A stretch of 64,000 nucleotides of DNA from Acanthococcus lagerstroemiae (lineage: Eukaryota; Arthropoda; Insecta; Hemiptera; Eriococcidae). The notes under the pieces were generated by a model. It was not told the origin of the DNA and ran no database searches. It saw only the letters and a program-made list of their open reading frames with translations. Every line of letters begins with the position of its first letter. The first letter of the stretch is position 1. A program made the position numbers and the translations under genes. The DNA lies in assembly GCA_031841125.1 (NCBI GenBank), contig CM063113.1, positions 36,645,197 to 36,709,196 of the forward strand, read 5' to 3'. Positions 34,240 through 45,148 of the stretch are shown piece after piece.

Positions 34240-36610
34240 GTAAGTTCTCTATTTCTCTATACTTACCTAACTTATTGTAAAAGGTTAGTGTTTTCGAATT
34301 TTATTCAGTGTTTTTTGGGTACAGCTGTGTATTTACTCACCGGCGGAATCCACTTGCCTCGTAATTGGTTAACAAAAAAAGTCGCAGGTCAGATACGAAA
34401 TCGCCTTGTATCATATCCTTGTACTGGGTACTGGAAACGTGATGTGAACAATGGTCATGGAATTCGGCAGGGTGAAACCGTTTTACAAAAAAAAAAAAAA
34501 AAAAAAACAAAAAAAACACGCCGCGTTAGCTCAAGGCGAAGGGAAAGATGAAAGCGGTCGAGATCCTTCTAGATGATGCGAGGGCTGCCATGTAATCAAA
34601 CGGCTGTGTTTTCGGTTGGTTTGATGTTTATATGTGTTGTATTGGTTGCGCCGATTTGAGAATCTGTCAAGTTTCACTGAGTATATCTTGTCCTTAGGAT
34701 ACCTTAGGTTACGTACTTATATAGTTATGTGCATGTACTTAGGGGTAAGAAGCAGCCTGACGCGAGAGAGGAGCGAACAAAGTAGACAGAGCGAGTTAGA
34801 TGCGATGTTTGCTTGATAGGGTTTCTCCTCAGTATGGCTGTAGTAGTCTGCATTGTCAGATAGAGAGTACTACAGGGGAGGTGTCTCGGACTTCAGCTCA
34901 AGCACCCATTGCAGTCCTGTAGCCAGCGGAAGATGGGGGCGAACGGTTGTCAAGTGGAGGTTGAAGGTGGACACTAGTGGGGGATAGTCTTGCGGGATGT
35001 CCATTGTACTCCCATAATTGGCTTCATGTGCTGGTTGGTGCATCACGATCGGAGTCAGGGTAAATCAGACGGACTTGATTCACTTGTCCAGGGACACCAT
35101 GGGGGAGGGTCGCGCCTTCCAGAACCTGTGGCTAGTGTAGTAGCACTGGGGGTTGTAGCCTTGTCAGAGAGCATTGTATCACGGAGGTGGGGAGCATCCG
35201 GTTCACGGCTTGAGTTAGCTGCTAGCCCCTCCATTCCATTGCACGTCACAGGCAGCTTTAATGTGTCAAAATTGGGGATGGTGTACTGTCATGCATTCAT
35301 GGCGCTAAGGGCAGGTGGTCTCTAGGACAACCTGGGTACGCTCTTGGGCGGAACTGAAGGGGGGTACCCTCGATGCTGGGATTGCAACCTGTGTGGCTCC
35401 ATCTCACCAAGTCAACCAGAGGAGGTGAGTGACACTTCCAGTTGAATGGGCTGGGGTATGGAGCAGGGAAAATTTGAATAGGAGTTCAGGGGCATCGCAC
35501 TCGTTCAGCCATGATTGGTACTAGTATCGTAGAATTTATGTTCACCTCTTGCTTATTCCGCTAGTTGAGTTATTATGCGTCACACTGCACGAGCTACCTG
35601 TCGAGAGCCTCAATCAAGTGCTACTGAACCAGCACTTGAGCGCCGTGCAGTGGCACCTCGTCGTGCCCTGGAACCTTCTTCTGCTATTGACCTTGTGGTA
35701 GTAAGTGGAGGGGAGGTGAAGTGGGTGAATACAGAATATAATTTCAGGGAGGAGGGGGAGTCGGATCAAAAATGTCATAGAATCCTACAACTTTTGAATT
35801 TTACAACCACTATTCACTACTAACATCAGATGTACAACAGAAAAGCATTTTCTTATAGTTGTACGACATTACTAATACACTGATAAAAATGAGCTGTAGT
35901 CCTCTAACAGTTATCGTTTTATGGTTTGCAGGCAAAAATCCCGCACAAGTTCTACGTACAGAAAAAAGCTCAAAATCTCATCATTAGAACATCTATTATA
36001 ACTTTGTAAAATATTATACTGTACAATTTTTCGAGTTGTATTACTGCAGGTCACGGTATTGGTTCGAATTACAGAAAGTTCACTGTATAATGTTCCTCTT
36101 GTTACCCCGTTGGGCTTACGTATCTAATTTGTATTATTGTATTAACGTTTGCATGTGTTATTAGTTATCTTTGTCCCTAGTATATTGTACATTTATTATT
36201 TTTTAAGTTTTTTTTTTGTTATTAGTAAGTTGGGCCTGGACACGGAAATTTTCCTTGTTGTTAGGAATAGGCTTTAATTTTGGTATTCATTCCATATTTT
36301 GTAATAGTTTCTAGTATTTTGCACATAATACCGAAATCTTGACATTTTCTGCGTCTCGTCTTTTGTAATTTTGTATTTGTTCTATCATATTTTTCATTTT
36401 TCATTTACCTATTTTATTTTTTCAGGTCAGTATGTTGAGATAGGCGCTACTAGGTTCAACGACTTGCCATACCCTTTATTTAAAATTCCTTATAATTTTG
36501 TAAAATTAAAATTATTCTACTCGCATATTATTACAAACTCTTAATTTATTTGCATTATTATTTCTCGTATTTGCGCGCGCACAGAACAGAAATAGGCTTT
36601 AAGGTAAATG

Positions 36611-36775
36611 CGCCACAAAGTGTCGAAACCGTCATCACATATTGGAACCCTTTTCGTCACAATATGGCCACAATAACCGCCATTAAATGACTCTAAAAAC
36701 GCGCCACAAAGTGACGAAATTGTCGACACATGTTGGAACCATTTTCTACTCAATACTGTCACAATATGGCTCTTT
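36611..36775. repeat. Tandem pair, period 91 bp
   Basis: CGCCACAAAGTGTCGAAACC (36611) and CGCCACAAAGTGACGAAATT (36702) start two diverged units that both continue with CACAT.TTGGAACC.TTTT and TCACAATATGGC. They may be subterminal repeats of a DNA transposon. Confidence 0.6.
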
Positions 36776-36791
36776 TCTAATACTGTGGCCA

Positions 36792-37380
36792 TTAGTGATG
36801 GGAATTTTAGGTCATTTAGTACGTCTAGTTCATTCGGTCTCGGTCTTCAGAATGTTTAGGTAAAATGTTTAGTTCATTTAGGTCATTTAGGTCATTTAGT
36901 TCAAACTGCCCGAAACGCACTGAATAATCTGTCAACACATTTACAAAGCAGTAGTAGTTACACCGCACGGTGATTTAACCTGTTGTGTGCTGTCTTCCGT
37001 AATCTTTTGCTCTTTTGATATTTCTTTTGTGTTTTGTTTGTTTAATATTGATTTACAGGTTTTATGATCATTATTTAAGTTATCTGTATTAAAGTTACTT
37101 AAAATGGGTTTCGCGCCCTAGAAAAAGGACCCATACAACATGGAATTTAAATACTGTTCTACGTAAACATTTCTCCTGGAACGCGTGAATGGAGATGAAG
37201 GTAGAAGAATATAGGTATGCGCGAGAGTTGGCACGCACCCTTCATTATCCTATTTCAATCTCGGTAATCTGATCATTCTGATCACCGAACATCGATGTCG
37301 ATCATACGGTCTTCTCCGCAGTTCATTTCACATTTCGGTTTCGTTCTCATTCGTTACTTTCTTCATTCAGTTTGTTTCTC
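36792..37380. mobile_element. hAT-like terminus with subterminal repeats
   Basis: Begins TAGTGATGGGAA, a terminus typical of hAT elements, followed by repeated AGTTCATT(T/C)AGG and GGTCATTTAG motifs. The opposite end (TTCCCATCACTA) is not found before the LINE resumes at 37381, so it is truncated or rearranged. It lies inside the 3.6-kb insertion. Confidence 0.45.
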
Positions 37381-37454
37381 AATGGGACCCTCGGGCACCT
37401 GTTGGGAGGGGGGACTCAAATACAAATTAAATAAATAAATAAATAAATAAATAG
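37381..37454 (+). other. LINE 3' terminus with (AAATA)n tail
   Basis: AATGGGACCCTCGGGCACCTG...GGACTCAAATA then AAATAAATAAATA repeats. Matches the 3' end of the sibling copy (45090-45148). Ends where the degenerate array resumes. Confidence 0.75.
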
Positions 37455-37730
37455 ACATTCGTTAGAAGTCATCGGAGAATTTTCCCCAAAATTATTCCCG
37501 AAAATTTTCGATGAAATTCTTCGGAGAACATTTTACCTGAAGTTTGTTGATAAAATCCTTTGAAAACCGAAGTTGTAGTTTTTCCCCCAATTCTTCTTCA
37601 GAAATTAGCGAAAGATTTTCTCGATGAATTTTCATGAAAGTCTTTGGGAAACATAGGAAATTTTTCTAAAGATTTCCGTTCAGATTCTTCACATTTTCGA
37701 TGAAATTATTCCACAACTAGCGTAATGTTG
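37455..37730. repeat. Degenerate GAAATTCTTCGG array (right part)
   Basis: Same phrases as 23430-23860 (CGAAAATTTTCGATGAAATT, CTTCGGAGAACATTTTACCTG). Interpreted as the right half of the array split by the LINE. Confidence 0.65.
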
Positions 37731-40507
37731 CGTGTTGATTTGTACCAGTACGACGTTTTCCACAGTGGTACACAACAACGTGCGCTTTATGGGACTTTTC
37801 TATACTGCGTGAATATCTGTACCACCCTGTATATTTTACGCTCACGCAAACCTCCTCCGCAATAAACGTGTATCCAAAAATTCCTGTTTCGTTTCAACTT
37901 TAATTGTCTAGATTACACGTACCGCGTTCGCAATCCGCTTCATTGCTTCCCCGGAGCTACCTAGGCTCGAACTGAAACAGCCATTTGCTCGCTTCAAATA
38001 ACTAATTCGGCATTATTACATACAATTTACCAGATTAGACGAGTATATGTAACAAAATTAACTGGCATATGGAGGCAGAGATAGAGAGCGAGCGAAAAAG
38101 AGAAAAGAACCTGGTACGCATTTACAGCGCGTTCTACAATAATTAGGACCGTGAAAGTCGGAACGTTTCTCCAGCGAGAGGGAGAGTGTTCACTTTCGGC
38201 CAGCTGAAAGAAAGCTCGAAAGGAGGGCGGGGGAGGAGGAACTTACTATTGTACACGCTGACCGGGTCATTAAAAAGCGAAGTAGGCATTTTGAGAGGGT
38301 ACGGACGCGAACTGGCACGGAGATGGCGACCGTGCACGCTGGCCGACGATATAATGAGTCACGCTCAATCCCCCAGCACGAAAACAGGGTATTAATAACC
38401 CGAATAAATGGAGCAGAGTTGGAACAACAAGCCAACAGCAAATCGTAGAATCGCGGGATCGTGGAATCGTGAGCGTATTTATACTTGGCTCGGTTATATA
38501 AGGAGTAAAATAGAGAATTTTACGAACATTTATCCAGCTGCGTTATCGCATCGCCGTGCGCCGGTCCGGCTATAAATTTGCGCTTTTAATTGAAAAAAAA
38601 AAAAAAATCATAGACTCACGGCATTCGCAGCAGTTTTTGATTTCGGTTGATATATTCGCGGGACAGAGGAGGAACGCGGCGGTAAAAAAAGCCGACCCGA
38701 CGCGCCGGTGGTATTCGGAAATGAAAAATAATTCTATTGTTCGTTTTGTCAAGTTGGGCGTTAATCGAATTAACGTTGCTCGTTTCGGTGTACAGATAAA
38801 TAAAGGAATAAAATGAACGAAAAAGCGAAAAAATAAAATAAAAATTGAAAACAGACGGAGGGTTGAAAATCGAGCTCGAGCGGATTGCGTTGAATATTCA
38901 GCCGTTTGCGAATATTCGAAAATGATAGCGTGACTGAAATACGGAATCGCGGTCGATGCTCGCGTACCTCGTGGAAAACGGATTTTGCAAGATGTTTCTT
39001 TTTTTCGTTTCGACGCTATTTTAAACGAGAAATACGCCAAGTGTGGGCAAGGAAAAGAAAAAGAATAAGAGAGAGAAAAAAATGTTAACATTAGGAGAAG
39101 AAAGAACGATAAAATTGGACGCCGAATGAATCTTTCTCTCTCTTCTGTTCTCTCCTGCTCTGTTTCTCTCGGGGAGACGACGGAGAATGTCTAAGATAAT
39201 AAAATTGTCACGAATAAAAAAGGACGTCTTGGAATCTCCGGTGATTAATGACTGCTACGTTTAACACGGAGAGTACGCAACATCCTATACCGGTGTCCGG
39301 GAAGATTACGGGGACGTACAGGCGTGAAATGAAGTGCGATCTTGGGGGACAAATTTTGTTTTTTCACAGACCACACCTGAAATACCGCATCCAGTTTTAG
39401 AATATCCGCTGTCGATCGTCTTTACGAGACGAAGAGACGGACAGCCGTACCCTGTAAGTCTACAAATTAGGTAGAAAAGGAAAATGCAAACGACCTCAAT
39501 AGAGAAGTAAACGATTTTTTGAAAAAAATAAATAAATAATAAGTTATAGAGGGTGTGGGACCGCTGGCGAACAGTTATCTACGTGGGCTAGCGCCCCTCT
39601 GTATGGCCTTTATCCTCTGCTCACAACCACCGGCCGGCTGGAAGCGTTTTGAGCGATGACTTGCCGCAGCTACCAACCAATCCTTAGAGCAACGTGCTTT
39701 ACAGTTTTAAGCGATTGCTTCGCCAGAACAAGGCCTAGCGAGAGCGAAGGGGTAAGGTACCACAGATTCTCCTATCTCGAACTCACCGCTTGACAAACAA
39801 CAAAAGTACCAACAGGAACATGTATGTCTAACCATAAAGAAACGGGTTAACAACGTCGATGCGACCTATCTCTAACATACATTATAAACGAGTATTTGGG
39901 AGAGACGCCACATTGAGGTGAACAGTAAAGATAATTCTGAAAACCCGAGCTCAATCCGATCTTTCGAACCCTAGGGGAAAAAACACAAAGTTGGACGTGT
40001 AGAAATCATATGGTTATTTTCGCAACATACTGTGTAACATCATAATCCGTACACCAAATGCGAGAAAGACCGGGAGTTCCCTCGAACTGCACTGTGCGAG
40101 GTTTTTAGTGGCCTAACATTTGTGATTGTCTTTCCATCAACTTATGCGGACTTTTTTGGAGTTTCGTACGAAAGAACGAAATGTTAGTCTGGACCACCGC
40201 GAGAGCATTTGAAATCAAAGAACGAAAGAGCAGAAGAAGGGCGTGTATTGAACAATCGTTAGTGAAAACAGATCTGCGTGAGTACTAAGCATATAAACTG
40301 TAACTCAAGTGTAACTGAACTAAACTAACCGGATGTCCTGCCTGGCCCGATCGAGGGAGAAAAAGATAGGACGTACCACTATGCACGAAACGAAAGACGT
40401 TTTGTTAGACGCTCGCATCGTGCTAGGCAGAAACTGACCAGGTGACTACGCAAGACGATTAGATGATTTATACGTAAATTCGAGAGGGGAAGATCGCCGC
40501 ACTTCTT
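37731..40507. other. CpG-bearing region without recognised genes
   Basis: About 2.8 kb with frequent CpG and purine-rich tracts (for example 38040-39400). ORFs exist on both strands over the same interval (38556-38816 plus, 38570-39091 minus) without recognisable domains. No transposon ends seen. Plausibly unique host DNA, either intergenic or intron. Confidence 0.4.
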
Positions 40508-40693
40508 TTCTAATTTGCTCTGAATCCGAGCCCTGGAATCCGCCCTTTCAAGCATTACCTCAGAGACGTCGGAGAGGCAGTTAGGACTGTCTTAGCCCTC
40601 TTCCCTTCCGGCCGAGAAATCGGTCTAGGTCGAAATCTGACGAGTTACTAAGTGGGCTCGAACCCGGAACCTCCGGATTCCGAGACCAACGAG
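40508..40693 (-). mobile_element. tRNA-derived SINE, copy 2 (5'-truncated)
   Basis: Reverse complement of the 15.9-kb SINE from its mid-head onward. On the minus strand it shows CTCGGAATCCGGAGG, B box GGGTTCGAGCCC, GAGGGCTAAGACAG, GACGTCTCTGAGGTAATGCT and the terminal CAAATTAGAAA. The A-box region is missing, consistent with 5' truncation during target-primed insertion. Confidence 0.8.
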
Positions 40694-41085
40694 AAAATTC
40701 CCAAAAATTCTTTTTTTTTTTTTTTTTTGATGAAAAGGTTTAGAATTTTATCTTTTTTGAAGGCTGTTAGTAATGACCGTCTTCTTTTTTGATATGAACG
40801 TTCTAGGGGAATAAAGTGATTTCTCAAATTTCTTCAAGCAATTCAAGATCAAGTAGTAAATTGACTGGAATTTCCAATATGACTTCCCAGATTTGACTCT
40901 CAAAAGTCAATTTTTGTGTGCATGGAGTAGAATAGGTGAATTAAATTCCTAATAAGCACGGTGTCCACTGTAAGGGGCGTATCACAAAATACCTCCCTTC
41001 GCTCACATTTTTCTGTTGTGTGTGTGTGTGTGTGTGTGTGAGTGAGTGAGTGAGTGAGTGAGTGAGAGAGGGGGTGGTCTACGAG
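40694..41085. other. Spacer with TG/TGAG microsatellite
   Basis: A long T-run (40711-40728) and a compound microsatellite (TG)n(TGAG)n at 41015-41070. Nothing else recognised. Confidence 0.7.
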
Positions 41086-42724
41086 CAGTGGCGAATCCTC
41101 TGGTCATTCTAGTCATTCAGAGAATGACCTGATAAGATTGGGGAAAATGAAATTTAATAAAATTTAAAAATACAAACACTTTAATCGATAATGTTAAAAT
41201 ATACAATGTGAAATACTATTTTGAAATCGTGCAAGCTTCAAACGACGCTGGTAATCCTCTCAAAATGCAGAATGACTTCGTTGTTCCTACGTACGGGAAA
41301 ATAATATTTGCGCATGCGCATACGAGCTATCCGGCATGCGGTTTAGTACGTCAAGCCATTCTACGATTACAGAGAATGACATCGTTCCACACATCATGAC
41401 ATCGATGTACGACGGGTTGCAGCTGAGTCTCTTATGAATTTTTCAATAATTACGTTTAATTCCCACACCTACTCCTAGTTAGAATTATAGGTATAGTACC
41501 AGAAGCGAAACTTGGTTTTCAGTAAGGGTGGAGCGGGGAAGAAGGAAAATTTGCCGACAAATATTAATTGAAAACTAAAAATTCGCCGACAAAAAAGATT
41601 TTTCAATCAAATTATTTTTCGATTGAAAAAAATCAAAATTTGCCAACTGCCAAATTATTGGGGGTGTTTCACCCCCCTCTCCCATAGTTTCGTCCCTGCA
41701 AATGCAGATTGGAACCTTATTCGCGAAGCACTTACATCTGCGCACATGAGCATACCCTAGTCTGGGAGGGTGAGCTGGAAAGATACTAGGAATACTTGAG
41801 AGGAACACACAACTTCCTTTACACATTAAGGTGGTCGTTATTTACTCTTGGTGGTATTTTTTTCTGAATTTCCTCTGATTCATCTCCTAAATTTATCCGA
41901 TAAATAAATATTTAAAAAATAAAAAAAATAAAAAAAAACTACAAAGTTTCAAGTCGATTGGATTGGTGGAATCCGTGTCACAAGCTCCTTTTCGTTCTTA
42001 TGGTAAAAACACATGGAGTTTTGACTTTCGTTCCAGACTAAATTTCCCTCCCATATTCACCAGGACCAAAGCCCGTAAATTAAGCAGTAGAATATTTCCT
42101 ATCAGATTCAGCTTGTGACATTGAAAAAATAAGTGTTTTGTTTTCAACTTTTAGATTTAAATAAAATGTTCAACTTCCTCAAATTTTAGTCTCTAGGTCA
42201 AACAGAGAATCTAGTAAAAAAAGAACAGTCATTGAAATTCGAAATTCAACGTTTGCTACTGACTTTCAAATTTTCAAAATATCTTCCACATTTCAGCTTT
42301 TCTTCAACGTTCCAGATAACATTTGACACTCAGCTTCAAGCCTTCGGCTTTTGACTGACTAATCTCTAATAGGAGTCCAGGATACTCCATTTTTAGAAAT
42401 GAAATTTGACTTTCAGTTTCGGAAGGTGGAGAAGAAATATTTGCTAACAAATATTTTTTGAAAATTTGAAATTCGCTAACAAACATTTTAAAAAATCAAA
42501 AATTTACCGATTTTTTAATCAAAATGTTTTTTAATTGAAAAAAAAAGTAAGCAAACAAACATTTATAAAAAATGAAAAATTTAAATGAACAAATTCAAAA
42601 TATGCCGAATGCCAAATTATTGGGGGATTCAACCCCCCACACCCCTTATAGTTTCGTCCGTGTATAGTACCAAGTTTTGTCATGGAGAATGACCTAGAAA
42701 AAAAAAAAAAGGATTCGCCACTGT
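41086..42724. mobile_element. hAT-like TIR element, host of a nested element
   Basis: Ends CAGTGGCGAATCC and GGATTCGCCACTG are exact inverted copies, and GGTCATTCT occurs in inverted orientation just inside both ends. Flanks TCTACGAG and TTACGAAG only loosely match as an 8-bp duplication. Without the nested element (41500-42662) it is about 0.47 kb. The short ORF at 41208-41399 is not persuasive. Non-autonomous. Confidence 0.75.
41500..42662. mobile_element. Non-autonomous hAT-like element, copy 2
   Basis: A 1,163-bp element flanked by TATAGTAC (41492-41499 and 42663-42670), an exact 8-bp duplication. The ends pair weakly: CAGAAGCGAAACT against the reverse complement CACGGACGAAACT. About 200 bp at each end are diverged direct repeats (A/T tract with GCCGAC/GCTAAC, then CCAAATTATTGGGGG...AGTTTCGTCC), enclosing a 0.7-kb middle shared with 12180-13023. 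No coding capacity. Confidence 0.75.
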
Positions 42725-43260
42725 TACGAAGTATGTTGTGGTAAAGCACAAACACGGACCGGTAAACTACTCTCTTTTTTTAGTCATTAATTTTCAATAC
42801 TTCATCAGATATTGATGCAGCTTCGATTTTACGCCTCGAAATCTAAAACCATTTTAAGACTCATTTAAAACTTCGTAACGATTTTTGAAGACTCCATCAA
42901 AAGCTTTTAGGACCTTTTTAGAACTCTGTAATCGGTTATTTATTATTAGACTTATATTTATTAGGTCTTTCTCAGATTTTGGCAAAATTTTCCAGAAGTC
43001 TGGGAGGATTTTGTTCAGCCTGTTGAGTTTATTTGAAATCTTGATAGGATTCACCAGAATTCCATTACAGCTTGGCAGATTCGTCGGAAACCGCGCAGAA
43101 CTTTGTGAAGATCGCGATAACATTTTTTCAAAATATTTGTTAGCATCACGTTCAGACTATTCAAGTCTCTGGTTAAAAGTTAGATTCGTGAAGGCTCTAG
43201 TCAGAGTTTTATGGTCTTCCGTAAGACTGGTTAAGACTTTGTAAGGTTTTTAAATATTTT
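42725..43260. repeat. Degenerate AAGACTC-type array
   Basis: From about 42845, loosely repeated AAGACTC(A)TTTAAAAC, GAAGACTCCATCAAAA and AGACTTATATTTATT phrases. Related to 9366-9615 and 54730-55390. Overlapping ORFs on both strands reflect the repeat. Confidence 0.5.
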
Positions 43261-44489
43261 TGATTCTAAATTTTACCCTTCCAAAATTGCTTCCTGCATC
43301 TGCCACTGATCTGAATCAGAAGAAAATACGAAGAAAAGGCCACATTTTATTTGTTCTTCAATATTTGAAGTGAATTTTTCTCCTCTTCATTGACTGTAAA
43401 ATAGAGACAGAGAGGGATTAATTATTATTCTTGCCAATTAATACCATTTATTTTTGCTTACAAACAACATTTGGACAACTGAGAACAATCCAAAGCAGAA
43501 ACTCAAGATCTAAAATGAATTCCCCCCCCCCACACAAAAAAAACATTTTTCATACGAACTATCCCGCATGCTTGAAGGACCTTCGAGAAATAATGACGGA
43601 ACTCATTTTTAATGGTGAAATTTTGATTTTGGCGACTCAAATTTAAGCGATTGGGCTCAAATAATTCAATATTCGAGATCAGTGACAAAAAATCTGTTGC
43701 CATATTATTTTCTTCATTGTTTAAGTGGCTTTAATTTGCAAATATTATCTCCTTATTGAACCCATTATGCGATAGAAAGGGTAGTAGAGATTTTCATTTT
43801 CTTTTTTAAATAGATTTTTGCACTTCATTTAATACACCTGCATGCGTTTTAAAACGATAAGGATACACGTTCCGTTAGTAACTTCGCCATTACATCATTT
43901 GAAAAAAAAAAAACATTTTAAACTGAACTTTGTAATTCTTTTTTGAAGTACATAATGCTACTTGCTCAATGTGAAATCTTTCACAGGGGGAAAAAATCAA
44001 AATCTTGCATTGATGCACGGCTGAAAAGAATTCTTTCTGGTATTTCATTTGGTTTACTCCAAGTACTGTACTGTTATATTTCCATGGGTAGGCCATATTG
44101 AAAATATCAGATCGTAACTAGCTCATACCTTCTATAGCCAGGTATTAAGAATAACCATACGAATGGTGGGGGGGGGGAAGTAAGATCTAACGTGTTTTAA
44201 AGGCAAAAAGTTACTCATTTTTGCATATTTTACATTCAATTTCAGGTGTCTGGAGGGGCATGCCCCCCTGGCTATGCCACTTATCACAGGAGAATCACTG
44301 AACTGTAATAACCGATATCACGAAGCTCATGGGGAAGTCATAGAACCTATGTATTATTTTTCAGAGCAGTTAAGCTTGATCCCCGGTTGCGGCCGTTTGG
44401 CGTCAGGTAGCGCTGTAATGTGAGGTGGTCTATAGTGTTCTTGACTTGGCGAATCGAACTACACCATTTATTGAAGAAGGGACGCATTC
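43261..44489. other. Non-coding; one isolated MITE-like end
   Basis: AT-rich. GCATGCCCCCCTGGCTATGCCACT at 44256-44280 resembles the end of a hAT-type MITE, but no matching left end was found. Short ORFs (43431-43646, 43890-44096) show no domains. Confidence 0.4.
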
Positions 44490-45148
44490 AATTGTATATA
44501 AAGAACTTTTGGTTGGCTTTGAGATTATGAGTCTATAAAGTAGATGTCTGGCAAAGTACATCTTCTTGAGGGGTGTTCTGAATAATAAAATTTTGGATTC
44601 CAACAACTTAACCCGTATTCAATTTAGGGTCCCTTCATTCAATACAAGAAATACTGATCTATTTGTAACACGTAGAGGCTCAGCATCAAGTATGGACAAT
44701 ACTCTCATTATATAATAATACTACTCAAAAAGACCCTGGGATCGACATATTCTTCATGAGTCGGAGACAGTATATTTCATCAGTCATTAAAGTACTCGAG
44801 GGTTTGTAGGTCTTAGTCTCTGCAGTTCTTTTTCTTTCATTTATACCGCGCAAGTTTGGTTTGTTTCGGCCCCTCGGCTTTCTTCAACCCTCAGTTCTCA
44901 ATTCACAGTTTTCAACTGCCACCTGTGAACCTGTACGCCCCTCACCTTCCGCTCTGCCCTTACTCTGGTACATGTCTCCCCCTCCCTCTTTCTGTCATCT
45001 TTCCTTCTTCTTTATCTCACACCCTTCATTTGAACAGTATTTTTGGTTTAAAATTTTATTATATTATACCGACAGTCCCTTCCTGGCAATAGGACCCGCG
45101 GACACCCGTTGGAGGACTCAAATATTGATAAATTAAATTAAATTAATT
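44490..45148 (+). mobile_element. Second copy of the 24-37 kb LINE (3' end only)
   Basis: A 5'-truncated sibling. The ORF2 C-terminal region (GGCTTTGAGATTATGAGT..., GACCCTGGGATCGACATATT) runs to the stop near 44806. The full 3' UTR follows without interruption, ending GGACCCGCGGACACCCGTTGG...GGACTCAAATATT and an AAATTAAATT tail. It supplies the reference that shows the 3.6-kb insertion in the other copy. Not coding-competent. Confidence 0.85.

Larger units (their letters stand above)
33802..37380. mobile_element. Unidentified 3.6-kb insertion in the LINE 3' UTR
   Basis: Defined by comparison with the uninterrupted sibling LINE at 44490-45148. Flanks TCCCAGTG (33794-33801) and TCTCAATG (about 37377-37384) could be an old 8-bp duplication with two transitions. 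No clear TIRs. It contains an exon-like start (34174-34239), a G-rich segment (34740-35500), short ORFs without domains (for example 35575-35823), a tandem duplication (36611-36775) and a hAT-like terminus (36792). It may be composite. Confidence 0.55.
23870..37454 (+). mobile_element. CR1/Jockey-group LINE with nested insertions
   Basis: A two-ORF non-LTR retrotransposon that includes its 5' region: ORF1 from 24019, ORF2 from 30548, a pyrimidine-rich 3' UTR from 33516, and a terminal (AAATA)n tail at 37418-37454. The outer span is about 13.6 kb because of inserts: foldback element plus Gypsy (24312-29742), SINE-like insert (31237-31352) and about 3.6 kb in the 3' UTR (33802-37380). A 5'-truncated sibling at 44490-45148 shows the uninterrupted 3' UTR (GGACCC...GGCACCYGTTGG...GGACTCAAAT), which defines the last insertion. 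Clade placement (CR1-like) rests on an ORF1 with coiled coil and FP-like C-terminus plus a YADD reverse transcriptase; it is tentative. The exact 5' end is uncertain. Confidence 0.8.

Noticed and set aside
38570..39091. 173-codon minus-strand ORF
   Set aside because: Low-complexity Phe/Ser-rich translation of a purine-rich plus strand, overlapped by plus-strand ORFs.
44256..44280. Complete hAT MITE ending GGCTATGCCACT
   Set aside because: Only one terminus is visible. No matching CAGTGGCATAGCC-type left end or 8-bp duplication was found nearby.
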